Shown: one piece after another, positions 51,101 through 64,000 of the stretch
Layout of the letters: each line of letters begins with the position of its first letter
How positions within the stretch are numbered: position 1 is the stretch's first letter
NCBI RefSeq assembly: GCF_020085105.1
Contig: NC_058053.1
Coordinates: 14,470,888 to 14,534,887 of the forward strand
Origin: Siniperca chuatsi
Taxonomy: Eukaryota; Chordata; Actinopteri; Centrarchiformes; Sinipercidae
Length of the DNA stretch: 64,000 nt
Reading direction: 5' to 3'
Translations under genes and position numbers: made by a program
The notes under the pieces: model-generated
Database searches by the model: none
Told to the model about the DNA's origin: nothing
What the model saw: only the letters and a program-made list of their open reading frames with translations

Positions 51101-52587
51101 GAAAACATTCAGATGAGGAGAAACCTGCAAAAGCAGTTCAAGGTATATTAAATATATTTAACAATTCCAGTTGTATTTTTTTATTAATTTTTTCTCCAGT
51201 GAATTTGGGGATATTTTTTAATTACTTCAATTCTTTACAGGGATCAGTATTTATCTGTTTTGATACAGAAGATTCATCCAAGAAGTTCCTAGAACGTTCA
51301 GACATAAAGTCATTCAAAGACAATGAGATGCTTGTGTTATCAAGGTAAGTTGTACTGCTTCTTCTTTAAGATTTATCTACAGTGGAAAAATGTTGTTTTC
51401 CATACAAACTTTTGAATCACTCTATATAATAATCATGTCATTGCTGTTCTGATTTCAGAGAAGACTACCATGCAAAGAAAGCAGAAGAGCGAAAACACTT
51501 CAAAGCAGAGACAAAAGCAAAAGCTAAACAGTGAGTACACATGCAATACCTTTCTGTCATTAAAAACATACTGTACATTTTGTGAATAATTACTGACCCT
51601 CTTCCTCCCAAAAAAATATTCAGGGACAAGGAACAAAAGCAGAAACATGCAGAAGAGAAAGAAATGGTAAGATGCCCCTAAGTGCTTACAAGCTTAAGTT
51701 CTCTCGCTGGGATGGGCTCTGGTCAGTAACAATACTTTGTCATTTGTGTTGCAGGGTCTGCTTTTGGATGAACAGACAGGTTGCTTGTTAAAGTTTTCAG
51801 GAGAGCTTGAAGATGTTTCAAGAGAGGACTTTCATGAATTGTTCTCTGGGCATGGAAAAATAAAGTGGGTTGATTTTACAAGAGGGGCCAAAGAGGTAAG
51901 TAAACTCCCCACCACTCAAGTCTCGTACTCAGGGTAAACAGATGTGATGTAATTAAAATGATGTATTCTTCCTTTTAACAAGGGCACACTCCTGTTCGAT
52001 GGGAATGCAAAGGAAGCGTTCGATAAGGCCAAAGAGGCAAACGGGGGGGAATTGAAAATCAAGAACAACAGTGTTACATGGCAGGTGCTTGAAGGAGATG
52101 AGGAGAAAGATGAACTGAAGAAGATAATCGAAGCTCAACAAGAATCCTACAGCAGGTCCAAAGGCAGAGGTAAACTATTTTCAAACTAGCAGCAGATCGA
52201 AAATGATCTGTAAGTCAAACTATTTTAGATAGGCAATGATTAATTTACTGTATTTATGATTTAGTGCGGATGTATCTTGTCTGTGTTAAAAGGTGGCAGA
52301 GGAAGATCAGGTGGCAGAGGAAGAGGAGGCCGAAGGGGAAGAGGTGGCAGAGATCAAGGCAGAACTCAGTACAGGGGCAAAAAGACGAAATTTGATAGTG
52401 ATGATGAAGGTGATGATGATGAAGGTAAGTTCAGCATCTTTCGGAGCTTCCGAATTTGGTTTGATGGTTTGCTGTGATCATATATCTACTTTGTACTTTT
52501 CCTCTAGCACCCGCAGCCCCAAAGAGGGAACTAGAAGACGCTGATGGTCCTGCAGCAAAGGTTGCCAAAACTGAAAACGGATCCTAA
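48149..52587 (+). CDS. ssb: La ribonucleoprotein (SSB, Sjogren syndrome antigen B)
   Basis: Eleven coding exons: 48149-48205, 48293-48396, 50134-50308, 51035-51142, 51241-51344, 51459-51530, 51624-51666, 51755-51895, 51983-52169, 52293-52424, 52508-52587. They give 400 aa (human 408). Order: La motif (about residues 5-95) with Gln17, Tyr20, Tyr21 and Phe32 of [19 protein letters not shown]1 (about 107-183); a charged helix; RRM2 (about 222-325). The tail is Arg/Gly-rich (about 331-355, with [16 protein letters not shown]), followed by [11 protein letters not shown] and a basic/acidic end. La binds the UUU-OH 3' ends of new RNA polymerase III transcripts in the nucleus and protects them. Its 3' UTR runs into the minus-strand gene mettl5. 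Confidence 0.96.
48397..50133. other. ssb intron 2, no recognised gene
   Basis: A 1.7-kb intron with no recognised exon. It contains a short ATT microsatellite at about 49163-49190. A C/D-box-like pair (TGATGA at 49335, CTGA at 49386) lacks a terminal stem and was rejected as a snoRNA. Confidence 0.5.
50403..50786. mobile_element. foldback MITE in ssb intron 3
   Basis: Left TTTATTAGTTACACCTAGTT with AAAACTAATGCAGTCTAATAC is matched by right GTATTAGACTGCATTAGTTTT with AGCTAGGTGCACCTAATAAA. The arms extend inward for most of the 384 bp (CCTACCTTCATGAA against TTTATGAAGGTAGG), so the single strand can fold into one long hairpin. It is the same family as 17247-17636 in ppig. Confidence 0.75.
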
Positions 52588-52688
52588 TCACAAGGAGGTC
52601 ACAACCAGAATTTTTTTTTTTTTTTGGAAAACATTTATTATAAACAGTGAAAATGCAGAGGCAAGTTAAATCCATTCCAGTGAAAGCG

Positions 52689-55684
<2,996 letters not shown>

Positions 55685-58600
55685 ATGATGGCGGCGTCGC
55701 TGCTGCGCCGGGACAAGAAAGCCACTGCCGCTCACTTGAAGGAAGACTTAAATCGGACTGACAATAGCTCCGGGGTCCGACAACTTCTCGAGCTGCTCGA
55801 CGCTGTGCTAAATCCCGAAAAACCAGCGGCGGACACAGAGGCTCTTGACTGGTGTAAATGTCTAATTGCAGGAGGCGAAGGTTTCGAGGAGTTCTGCAAA
55901 ACGGTCCGGTCCTATGACAACGCGACTCTGTGCGGATTGGTTTGGACGGCTAATTTCGTGGCATATCGATGCCGGACCTGTGGCATCTCCCCGTGCATGT
56001 CACTGTGTGCTGAGTGTTTCAATAACGGAGACCACACGGGCCATGACTTCAACATGTTCAGGAGCCAGGCTGGTGGGGCCTGTGACTGTGGAGACAGTAA
56101 TGTCATGCGAGAGAGTGGGTAAGTCCAAGCTAGCTGCTAGCTAAGCTGGCTATGCTAACCAACGGGCTATCCAGTATTGTTTTGACAGGTCTAGGTGGGA
56201 TGCTAACATAGCTAATAACATTTTCTGATCTGCGTAGTTGATGTCAGCTTCCAGATAATTCTGTCTGAGATATGCTTACGAATAACTGCCAGTCAGCAAC
56301 AGTTTTGAATATTACGATGCTCCTGTCATTTATTAATAGGAAACCCTCGACTAAGCAGCTCTGCTCAGAGGATTAGCCAGCCTTGCTAACCATAACAATA
56401 ATTCCAGCAGTTGTAGCTGGATGTTTCTATATATGTATATATTACCAATATGTGACTGCTTAAATATGGTCTGGGAGCTCGATTATCGTGATGTAAACGT
56501 GTCCTCTTTTACTACTGTTAAAGCCTGAATTATAGCTATAATTTTATCATCATTTTCCATTCTTGATTTTTTTTTTCCCCTCTCAGAAACTGTAATGTAC
56601 TATCATACTATAGATAAAATATTGTATGACTGAGTCAGAACGTATACACAAATTATATTCACAGTTTTGATACTGTTATCTCGAGTTACCTTTGAATAAA
56701 AAAAATTCCCTGGATTGCTCACCTAATCCCAGTCATCTTTAACCTCAACCCAACCCAATGTTTAACTCTTTACCTTGATGTAATCACGAGTATTACATCC
56801 ATAAAAGCAAACAAAAATTAAAAATCTAATTATACTTAAACCCAACTTTCTGGTTTGGCAAGACCATTATAAAGCTTCTTCCCAAACTGCACTCAGTTTC
56901 TGGTGATTTAAGCTGCAACATCAACTTTTTTTTGTTTTGTTTTCTGACAGGTTTTGCAGACGGCATCGGTTGAGAACAGGGGAGAATGTCCCCTCAATAC
57001 CTCGAGACCTTCTCTTGATGTCTGAGATGGTTCTTCCTCGCTTTATCCTGTGTATCATACAGTATCTGAGAGATGGATACACTGAGCCAGGTGAAAACAC
57101 TCATTCAACGGTCTTCTCTTTACAAAGATGTGAGAAAATACTTTGACCCACTGACCACCTTTAAACAAAAGCTGTAACTATGAAAAAATACTTAAACTGT
57201 GTCTGAGTCTTTCAGAAACCTAGTATCAAAAGTATTCCATATTCTCCCATTTACTTTGATTTTGACATTTTATATATGATGTGGATGTCTTGTTGCATAT
57301 CAAATGCAAAACAGGATCTGCTGTGCAATCCAGAAACCAGTATTATACAACTGTTTACATCCAAAATTACGTTCACAATTTACTGAGACTGATATAGGCT
57401 TATATATCTTATCTTGCTTTACCAGACACCTCAACTGAGAGAGATCTACAGAAAGTCCTGCAGCAGCTGGAGCCTCAGATCTCCTTCCTGGAGGAGCTCA
57501 CGAAGATGGGAGGAGCAATGAGGACTGTACTGACAAAGATCTTGACCAATCAGCAAACATTCAAGGAGTTGAGCATGGGTAAATATCTACACTAGTTTGT
57601 GTTAAACCAACATAGGTTGGTAATGATCAAGCACTGCCATACCATAGCATTTTAGTGCTTTCTTTCGTGGTTTTAGGCAATCATTTTTAAATCATTAAAG
57701 TAATGTTTTTGTGTTGTTTCTTTATTATCGTCTGTTGCCAGTGCATTACAATTATTTCTCATGAGGAAAAGACCGATTCTGCTTTATTTAATTAAGCACC
57801 TATGGACATTTTCAAAACGTGATATTAAAAAAAGAAATGCATATACTAAAATGTGTAACATTCACTGTTTAAAATATAAAGAAAACCTTTTGGTCTGCAG
57901 TTTCATCTAAGACATGCATTCTGTAGCAGAATACCTAATCCAGGTCTCCTTTACTTCAAATCATGCACATTTGCTTGTGATAAAGTTTTCTTCATCTTGA
58001 GATGTTGACATGACAATAAGTGTTGCAATTTATGTTTTGCTTCACTGTTACAGGCCAAGAGGAGAATTTGTATGCTAAAAAGAACTATGACAAGTATTTG
58101 TCAGCCTTGAAGAATTCAGGTCTGGTGACTGTGGAGGAGAAAGCCCAAGGTGCTACTGCTGATGTCACTGTTGGTGCTGAAGGAGGCGCAGGAGCGATGG
58201 TCTTATTGGGTAAGATAACTATACACATTATATGAAGCATATTATCATTAATCATCTCTCAGCCATTGAAAGTGGCTTTAAAACTGTTTTCTTGATAATG
58301 TGCATGCATTTTTCAGGGGTCTAAGCCCTGCAGGTGCCAGAAAGTTATTGTTAGGACTTTTTTCTCTTGCAGCAAACAAACAGAGTGAAACATAATTCCA
58401 TTATGCTAAATGCTAAATAAATAAAAAAGCAATCAAACGATTGGCGCTAAAGTGCACAAATGTACCCTTTATTCCATAGCACCACAGTCCTATATATATA
58501 TTTTTTTTTTTACAATATGTCATTTTCTTATGGTATAACATCACATCAAAGAAACATACATAAACGTATAGTAACAGTTTGAGACCAGAAATACGTACAT

Positions 58601-61600
58601 TACACATGCACCTACACTTAACTTGTACTGATGTTGGATAGAATACAAATAAAATATAATATTTCCCTACATTGTTTACATTTTCCTTTCAGGTAAAGCC
58701 TACATTTCCATCTTTCATGACATTCATGTATGGTTCCCAGAGTTGAACAAAGTCTTTCTGCTTGCCCTAAGCAATGTAAGTTAGTCTTTCCAGATCGATA
58801 CAATCCAAAAGCTCCATTCTCAATGATGGAGCGTCCATACTCTTCCAACATACTGCAATAGCTCTCCTGGCTTGAAGAAGTCTAAAGTCCAGAAGTTTAG
58901 TCTGTTTTGATGTTTGTATAAAGCCCATATATTCCAAGCACACAGAGTTTATTTAAAGGGACTTTGGTATTAAACATCTCTCACAAACATTTTCTAACAT
59001 CCTTCCAGAAGCTTTGGATCTTTGGACATTCCAATAGACAGTGAAAAAGTACCTTTCTCGTCCTAACATTTAGTATGAACATCTCGAATATTAGCAGACA
59101 TAGGATGAAGTTTGACAGGACTAGATCACTTCACATTTTGGCAGAAAAGTCTTAAGACCTTGATGATGCTATATTGTGAATCTTTCGTTGAATGTCGATG
59201 TTTCGCCATGACACAGGCTGTTGTTGTAACTTGAGTGTACAAAGTCAATTCTGCTCCCAACTTCACATGTTTGATAAGAGTCCTGGCCTGAAGACATCTA
59301 CATGCCAATATTCAGTCATAGTCACAGCGCCACCTACTGGCAACAGGAAATGACACCTTTTATATTTTGACATACTCCTCCTAGCAGGTTGATTACATCA
59401 ACCTCAAATTTTGGCAGACAAGCCTTAAAACATTGATGATGCTATATTATATATACTATACAGCTTCTGAGTTTTCATCAAGTGCTGTTGCTGTGGCGAT
59501 GCACTATTTGCCATGAAACAGGAAGTTGTTATAACTTGAGAGTGTACATTGTCCAATCTTCCCCAAATTTCACATGTTTGATAAGAGTCCCGGTCTGAGG
59601 ACATCTACATGCCATTAAAGAGTCACAGTCATTGCGCCGCCTACTGGCAACAGGAAGTAGGCCTTATCTAACAATCATCATTTGATTCATGTTAAATTTT
59701 CATGGTGTGGTCCAAACTTCATATACTGGAACACAACGTATAATTAGGGGGTGTTGTCTAGCACCATGTAGCGGACACAGGAAGTGACATTTAACTCCTT
59801 CGTGCGGTATTCAAAATTCATGAAAATTCAGAGATGCGTCGTTTGACCTCCGGCAACATCGCCACGGATGCTGCACGCCCCGACATGCGGTCAGGTGCGA
59901 GGGCCTGTTGCTGCTTGTAGCTTTAATTTAAACCTTGTATTTACTGTCTGTTTTTGCGCTTTTAAACAAGCATCATTCCAATCTGTCTCCTCAATGTCTT
60001 CTTGTATATCCATTTTCCAAGCATTTAATTTATCTAGTGTTGATTCAATACTATATGCAACCAATATGCTATAATGTTTAGATATGTGGCCCTTCTCTTC
60101 TAAATTTACAAGTGTTATTTCCTCAAGTTTTGATAAAGGTGGTATGTAAGTTATCTGTTCATGTTTTGATGACACGTAGCTTTTTAGCTGTAAATATTTA
60201 AAGAAGTGTTTTTTACGGCTTTGATATCTCTGACATACTGATACATAATGATTTGGAATTGTTTATTTTATATCCAGAGAACACCTCAAAATTTTCAATT
60301 AATCTCATCAGACTGGGAATACTATATATACTATCCATCATATAAAGAGATGCGATGATCTATCCCCCCAATTGTAATGCCTGATAATCCTGTATGTGCT
60401 CTTACGGCCATGGCTAGAGGTTAATTTGTTAATGTGAATAGCAGTGGAGACAAAGGGTAACCCTGTCGGCTGGATTGCCTATATCATAGCTATTCTAGAT
60501 AATGTTCATGTATGATGACAGTTGGTTAAGATAAACAAATAAAGTTTATCGCCAGACTGAGCAGACCTAAGCACTTATTTCTAGAAAAATCGAACTTTGC
60601 ATACATGATTTTGAAGGAATTAGAAAGTGTGTCACATCTTATTTTAACCCATGTTGAGTACCAATGTTTGAACAAATTGTCAGTTTTGCAATCAGTGCTA
60701 TCTCGAGCTTCTGCATGTGTTTGTCCAGTGGTTTAAAATGCTGCTAATGGCTACTTAGGGGCTAAATGTTTTCCTTGGTTTCTTAGGAACCACTGCACCA
60801 GGGAGCCCAGATGAGTCTAATAAAGAGGTATGTGCCCGCATCACACAGAATAACTAACTAATTTTAACCATTTCAATTTAAGTTTATTTAAAGGTCCAAA
60901 AGATTATTTTCTAATTTTCTTTTATGAGTATATGAATAATTTTGTCTATTAAATGTAAAAGAAAATGTCCATCACAAGTTACCAGAATCTATATAAATGT
61001 CTTAAATCATCCAAAAATCCAAAGATATTCTGTTTGTTTGGGATTTTTACTTGATACATTTTTTTTCATTTTTAGTCACTAATTAGTGCATACACATATA
61101 GACAATATGGACATACTAACAAACACTTGATCCATTTTTACCTGATGTTTTAACTTGTATAATTAAATGATTTAATCAATTACCAAAATGGTTGTTGATT
61201 TAAAAAAAAAAAAAAAAGTTGCCTCTTAACATTTCAGGTTAGTCTGTTTTTAATTTGACATACACTAACTACAGTCACTGTTAAACATTTTGTAGACCTG
61301 TTAGTTGAAATTCTTGTTGTTGTTTTTTTTCATCTCAGGAGGACCAAGATGCAGGGCAGTCTGTTGGACAGAGGAAGAGGGTTAAGCTGAGCAGCAGTAC
61401 CAAAGGTAAATGTAAAGAAAATGTAATGCACTAGTATATGTTACATCAGCTGCCCATCTTATTCTGTGCCTTTTCTGTTCTCAGACCCGTGTATTATTGA
61501 ATCTCTGAAGCATAAATGCTTTCTGGAGGAGTTGCTGTTTTGGACGATAAAATATGAGTTTCCTCAGAAGATGGTCACCTTCTTACTAAACATGTTGCCA

Positions 61601-64000
61601 GATCAAGATTACAAGGTATACAGTCTACTCTCACTTTTAGATGCATGTCATTGCATAGTTGTAATGTAATTTCTTTGCTTGTCATGACGCAGACTCTCGG
61701 GTAACTGAAATATTGCTTGTCATATGTATTAGGTTTTGAAAGCAAATGGAATCCTCCTTAAAAGTGACAGCATCATAACAGTAAGCCTTAATTGTGTTAT
61801 GGTCTTTTCTCTTCCTGTCTGACAGATCACTTTTACGAAAACATTTGTTCAGCATTATGCATTCATCATGAAAACACTGATGAAAAGCCACGAGTCGGAT
61901 ACCATGTCCAACCGCATTGTACATATTAGTGTGCAGCTGTTCAGCAATGAGGAGCTGGCTCGACATGTGACAGAGGAGTGTCAGCTGCTGGACATCATGG
62001 TCACAGTCCTCCTCTACATGATGGAGAGTTGCCTTATTAAAAGTGAACTTCAGGGTAAGACTTATTTTGATTTAACACACCTCATCACACTTCAAATAGT
62101 TTCTGAAAAGAGCGAAGCAGGTGGCTAACGTGATACCCAGTTTGGATCACCACACCACATGTGAACAGCATGAGATTTTCTGACAAGGTTTTTTAGAAGG
62201 GATTGCTGACTGATCATTAACTTCTTTGGCAGTATGCGTGGTGAAACTGTTGCTTTACCTAAATGAAATTCAGGTTTAAAGATTTAGCTTTAATGTCACA
62301 ACTCAAAATGTCAGATTATCTGCACCTATGCGAAAGATCCAGTGTCATGGATTGGGCCATGAGGCATGGATTACATCATACCAGGAGGAACGCTCTCAAT
62401 TTTAGTAGTACCAAAACGGGTACATGAAGCCTGTTTTAATGTTTTAAGAAGGAAATACTGGAGTGCTTTCAAAAGAGCAAAATATAGCTGTTAATTTTGC
62501 TTTTGTATTTTTAATCACTCTCAGTGCAGAAGAAAAAAACATGCACAGATGTTTCATACCTCTGGCCCTTCTCATTGTGCAGGCTCTGAGTGAAACAAGC
62601 TTGAATTTTACATTTTTGAGTGTAGTCCTTTTTAATACTGCAGACAAAATTGTTACTCTGTATTTGAAGCCAGGTCTTGAATTGTGTAACTTGCAAGTGT
62701 ATTGTCTTTCTCTATGTCTTTGTTTCTTTTGATGTGTTGTTTTTGAATAACTAAATACAAAGTGAGCCAAAATGCAATTAACTTAATGTCTGTGTGTGTT
62801 TCCTTGTCTTTTGTTTTTTCCTTTTTTAGATGAAGAGAACAGTCGCCATGTTGTGGTGAACTGCAGTGAGGCTCTGTTAAAGAACAACACCTACTGGCCA
62901 TTAGTTAGTGACTTTATTAACATCCTCTCACACCAAAGTGTAGCGAAAAAGTTCCTAGAGGACCATTCATTGTTGATGCTGTGGATGAGTTTCGTGTCAT
63001 TTTTCCAAGGTAAGTGTTAGTTTGATAGGTAAATGGTAAATCGACTGCATATATATAGCGCTTTTTTACCTGAGCAGCACAGTGCTCAGGTACTCCACTG
63101 TGCACAAGTCAAGTACTTCACTGTGCCTCTCATTCACACGTTCAGTGTGCTTGCTCAAAGACATTTCAACGTCTATCTACCTTTTGATAATTCAGATTAG
63201 AATATTTACACCGGAGACAAATGGTCATAAAACAGGTTTGCTCTTTGATCCCATAGCATCCTTTGGGTGTGCTTATTACTTACCCTGTTGTTATTTGTTT
63301 GTCATTGATTGATTAATACTTGCTTTTTTTGTACCCCATCTATTCTATTATGACAGTGTAGTGCCAAGATAATGCCACAATTGAATATCTCTGTCATTTG
63401 TGATACAAATTGCATGAGGTCAAATGCAACACTTGATTTAAATGATTGCTCCTGCTTGTGCAGATTTTCACTTAGTCTTTATATACTAACAGAATGCTTA
63501 GTCAGAGACAGGTGGACCTCATCTGTCCTCTATTGATAACAATGCCTTGTAGAAAAAGTGAGTCGTGGGGTGTATGACTCTTGTCACTGAATTAGAATTG
63601 TGGTTAGTGCTGCTCATTTGCCATGTGTACTGTACCACGACCCTAAAAATAACACTCACCCTTACAGTGGGCTTGAGTATCCTCTTGCTGGCATTATGTG
63701 CACAGTGTCACTGTTACATTGTATGCATGTCTGCTGCACTGCTCTTGCTTTGAATTTTGGTGTACAAAAAAATATATATTTAGGGGTTCAGAGGTTTACA
63801 CTGAATTTTCAGAACACAAGGTCCATTCTTTGATTTAAAAAAACAAACAAAAAAAACCCCAAACATTTTTTCAAATTGATTGCTTATATGAGCATTAACA
63901 AGCCATGTAATATGTGGTGACTGTCTAACCTTTTTAAACCATTTCCTGCTGTGATAGGCATGAACCTGAATAAGCGGGAGTTAAATGAACATGTGGAATT
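55685..64000 (+). CDS. ubr3: E3 ubiquitin ligase UBR3, N-terminal part (continues beyond window)
   Basis: Ten exons are seen: 55685-56118, 56951-57090, 57426-57578, 58054-58209, 60787-60827, 61339-61405, 61485-61615, 61826-62054, 62830-63009 and 63958 to beyond the edge. They encode about 525 of roughly 1,880 residues. The UBR zinc-finger box covers about residues 83-153, with CGLVWTANFVAYRCRTCGIS, CAECF, DHTGHDFNMF and CDCGDSNVMRESGFCRRH. Later blocks match human closely (LEELLFWTIKYEFPQKMVTF, NRIVHISVQLFSNEELAR). UBR3 is a RING-type ligase of the N-recognin family; the RING lies outside the window. The fish N-terminus is short and lacks the long Ala/Gly-rich leader I recall in human. The start may be 55685 or the next ATG at 55688, which has the better context. 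Intron 4 (2.6 kb) holds an L1 fragment. Confidence 0.95.
58620..60500 (-). mobile_element. 5'-truncated, interrupted L1-type LINE in ubr3 intron 4
   Basis: Read on the minus strand. About 60490-60390 gives an RT block (frame with RQGYPLSPLLFT, cf. RQGCPLSPLLF). 60175-59915 gives WNDACLKAQKQTVNTRFKL, typical of the fish L1 ORF2 region downstream of RT. 59045-58960 gives FHCLLECPKIQSFWKDVRKC. 58930-58720 gives frames with RRAIAVCWKSMDAPS and LERLTYIA, the L1 ORF2 C-terminus. A separate repeat (about 59050-59910) splits it. Stops and frame changes show it is inactive. Confidence 0.65.
59050..59910. repeat. duplicated repeat inserted in the L1 fragment
   Basis: Two related units follow each other. 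Shared words are TTGATGATGCTATATT (59160 and 59434), CACATGTTTGATAAGAGTCC (59264 and 59571), ACATCTACATGCCA (59295 and 59600) and GC(C/G)ACCTACTGGCAACAGG-type sequence (59327 and 59636). The unit is about 300 bp. This tandem family, with CGCCACCTACTGGCAACAGGA, is widespread in teleosts. It has no coding capacity. Confidence 0.6.
63025..63150. repeat. short dispersed repeat in ubr3 intron 9
   Basis: TAAATGGTAAATCGACTGCA followed by TATATATAGCGCTTTT is the beginning of a very common teleost short repeat. It fades after about 125 bases (CACTGTGCCTCTCATTCACA). The rest of the intron to 63957 shows no recognised feature. Confidence 0.5.

Noticed and set aside
59140-59660. Repeated units that could suggest an array such as CRISPR
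   Set aside because: Only two diverged units of about 300 bp with no spacer pattern; it is a teleost dispersed tandem-type repeat inside an L1 fragment in a vertebrate intron.

Overview
The window is nuclear DNA from a ray-finned fish, most likely a percomorph teleost. The genes are intron-bearing vertebrate orthologues with small introns, and the spaces between exons hold typical teleost repeats: short hAT copies ending CAGTGGTGG, Tc1/mariner pieces, foldback MITEs and an L1 fragment. No prokaryotic, viral or plasmid feature is visible.

Ten protein-coding genes were reconstructed exon by exon. In order they are bbs5 (+), klhl41 (+), fastkd1 (-), ppig (+), cfap210 (-), phgdh (+), klhl23 (+), ssb/La (+), mettl5 (-) and ubr3 (+, running off the right edge). 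All reading frames close across the proposed splice junctions, and the nine complete genes give full-length products of 342, 598, 833, 710, 548, 529, 563, 400 and 208 aa. From memory, order and strands match the human 2q31 block BBS5-KLHL41-FASTKD1-PPIG-CFAP210-PHOSPHO2-KLHL23-SSB-METTL5-UBR3. The exception is that phgdh occupies the place of PHOSPHO2.

Layout: 1-1.6 kb is left flank, possibly the 3' end of an outside gene. Then 1.6-9.5 kb holds the co-directional pair bbs5 (cilium) and klhl41 (muscle). 10.2-22.8 kb holds fastkd1 and ppig, head to head. 23.3-28.6 kb holds cfap210 (sperm and ciliary microtubules). 28.6-31.9 kb is a transposon-rich gap. 32-39.9 kb is phgdh (serine synthesis), 41.2-45.7 kb klhl23, and 46.7-53.1 kb ssb, whose 3' end runs over the 3' end of mettl5 (52.6-55.0 kb). 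mettl5 and ubr3 are head to head, with about 0.68 kb between their start codons.

The genes do not form one pathway; this is an old syntenic block with unrelated functions (BBSome, CUL3 adaptors, mitochondrial RNA, splicing-linked cyclophilin, axoneme, serine synthesis, La, 18S rRNA methylation, E3 ligase). I found no convincing new biological system. The points most worth a second look are two GC-AG introns in phgdh, phgdh in the PHOSPHO2 slot, RFX X-box-like sites before both ciliary genes, a MEF2/E-box cluster before klhl41, the ssb/mettl5 tail overlap, and several nested transposons with readable target-site duplications.
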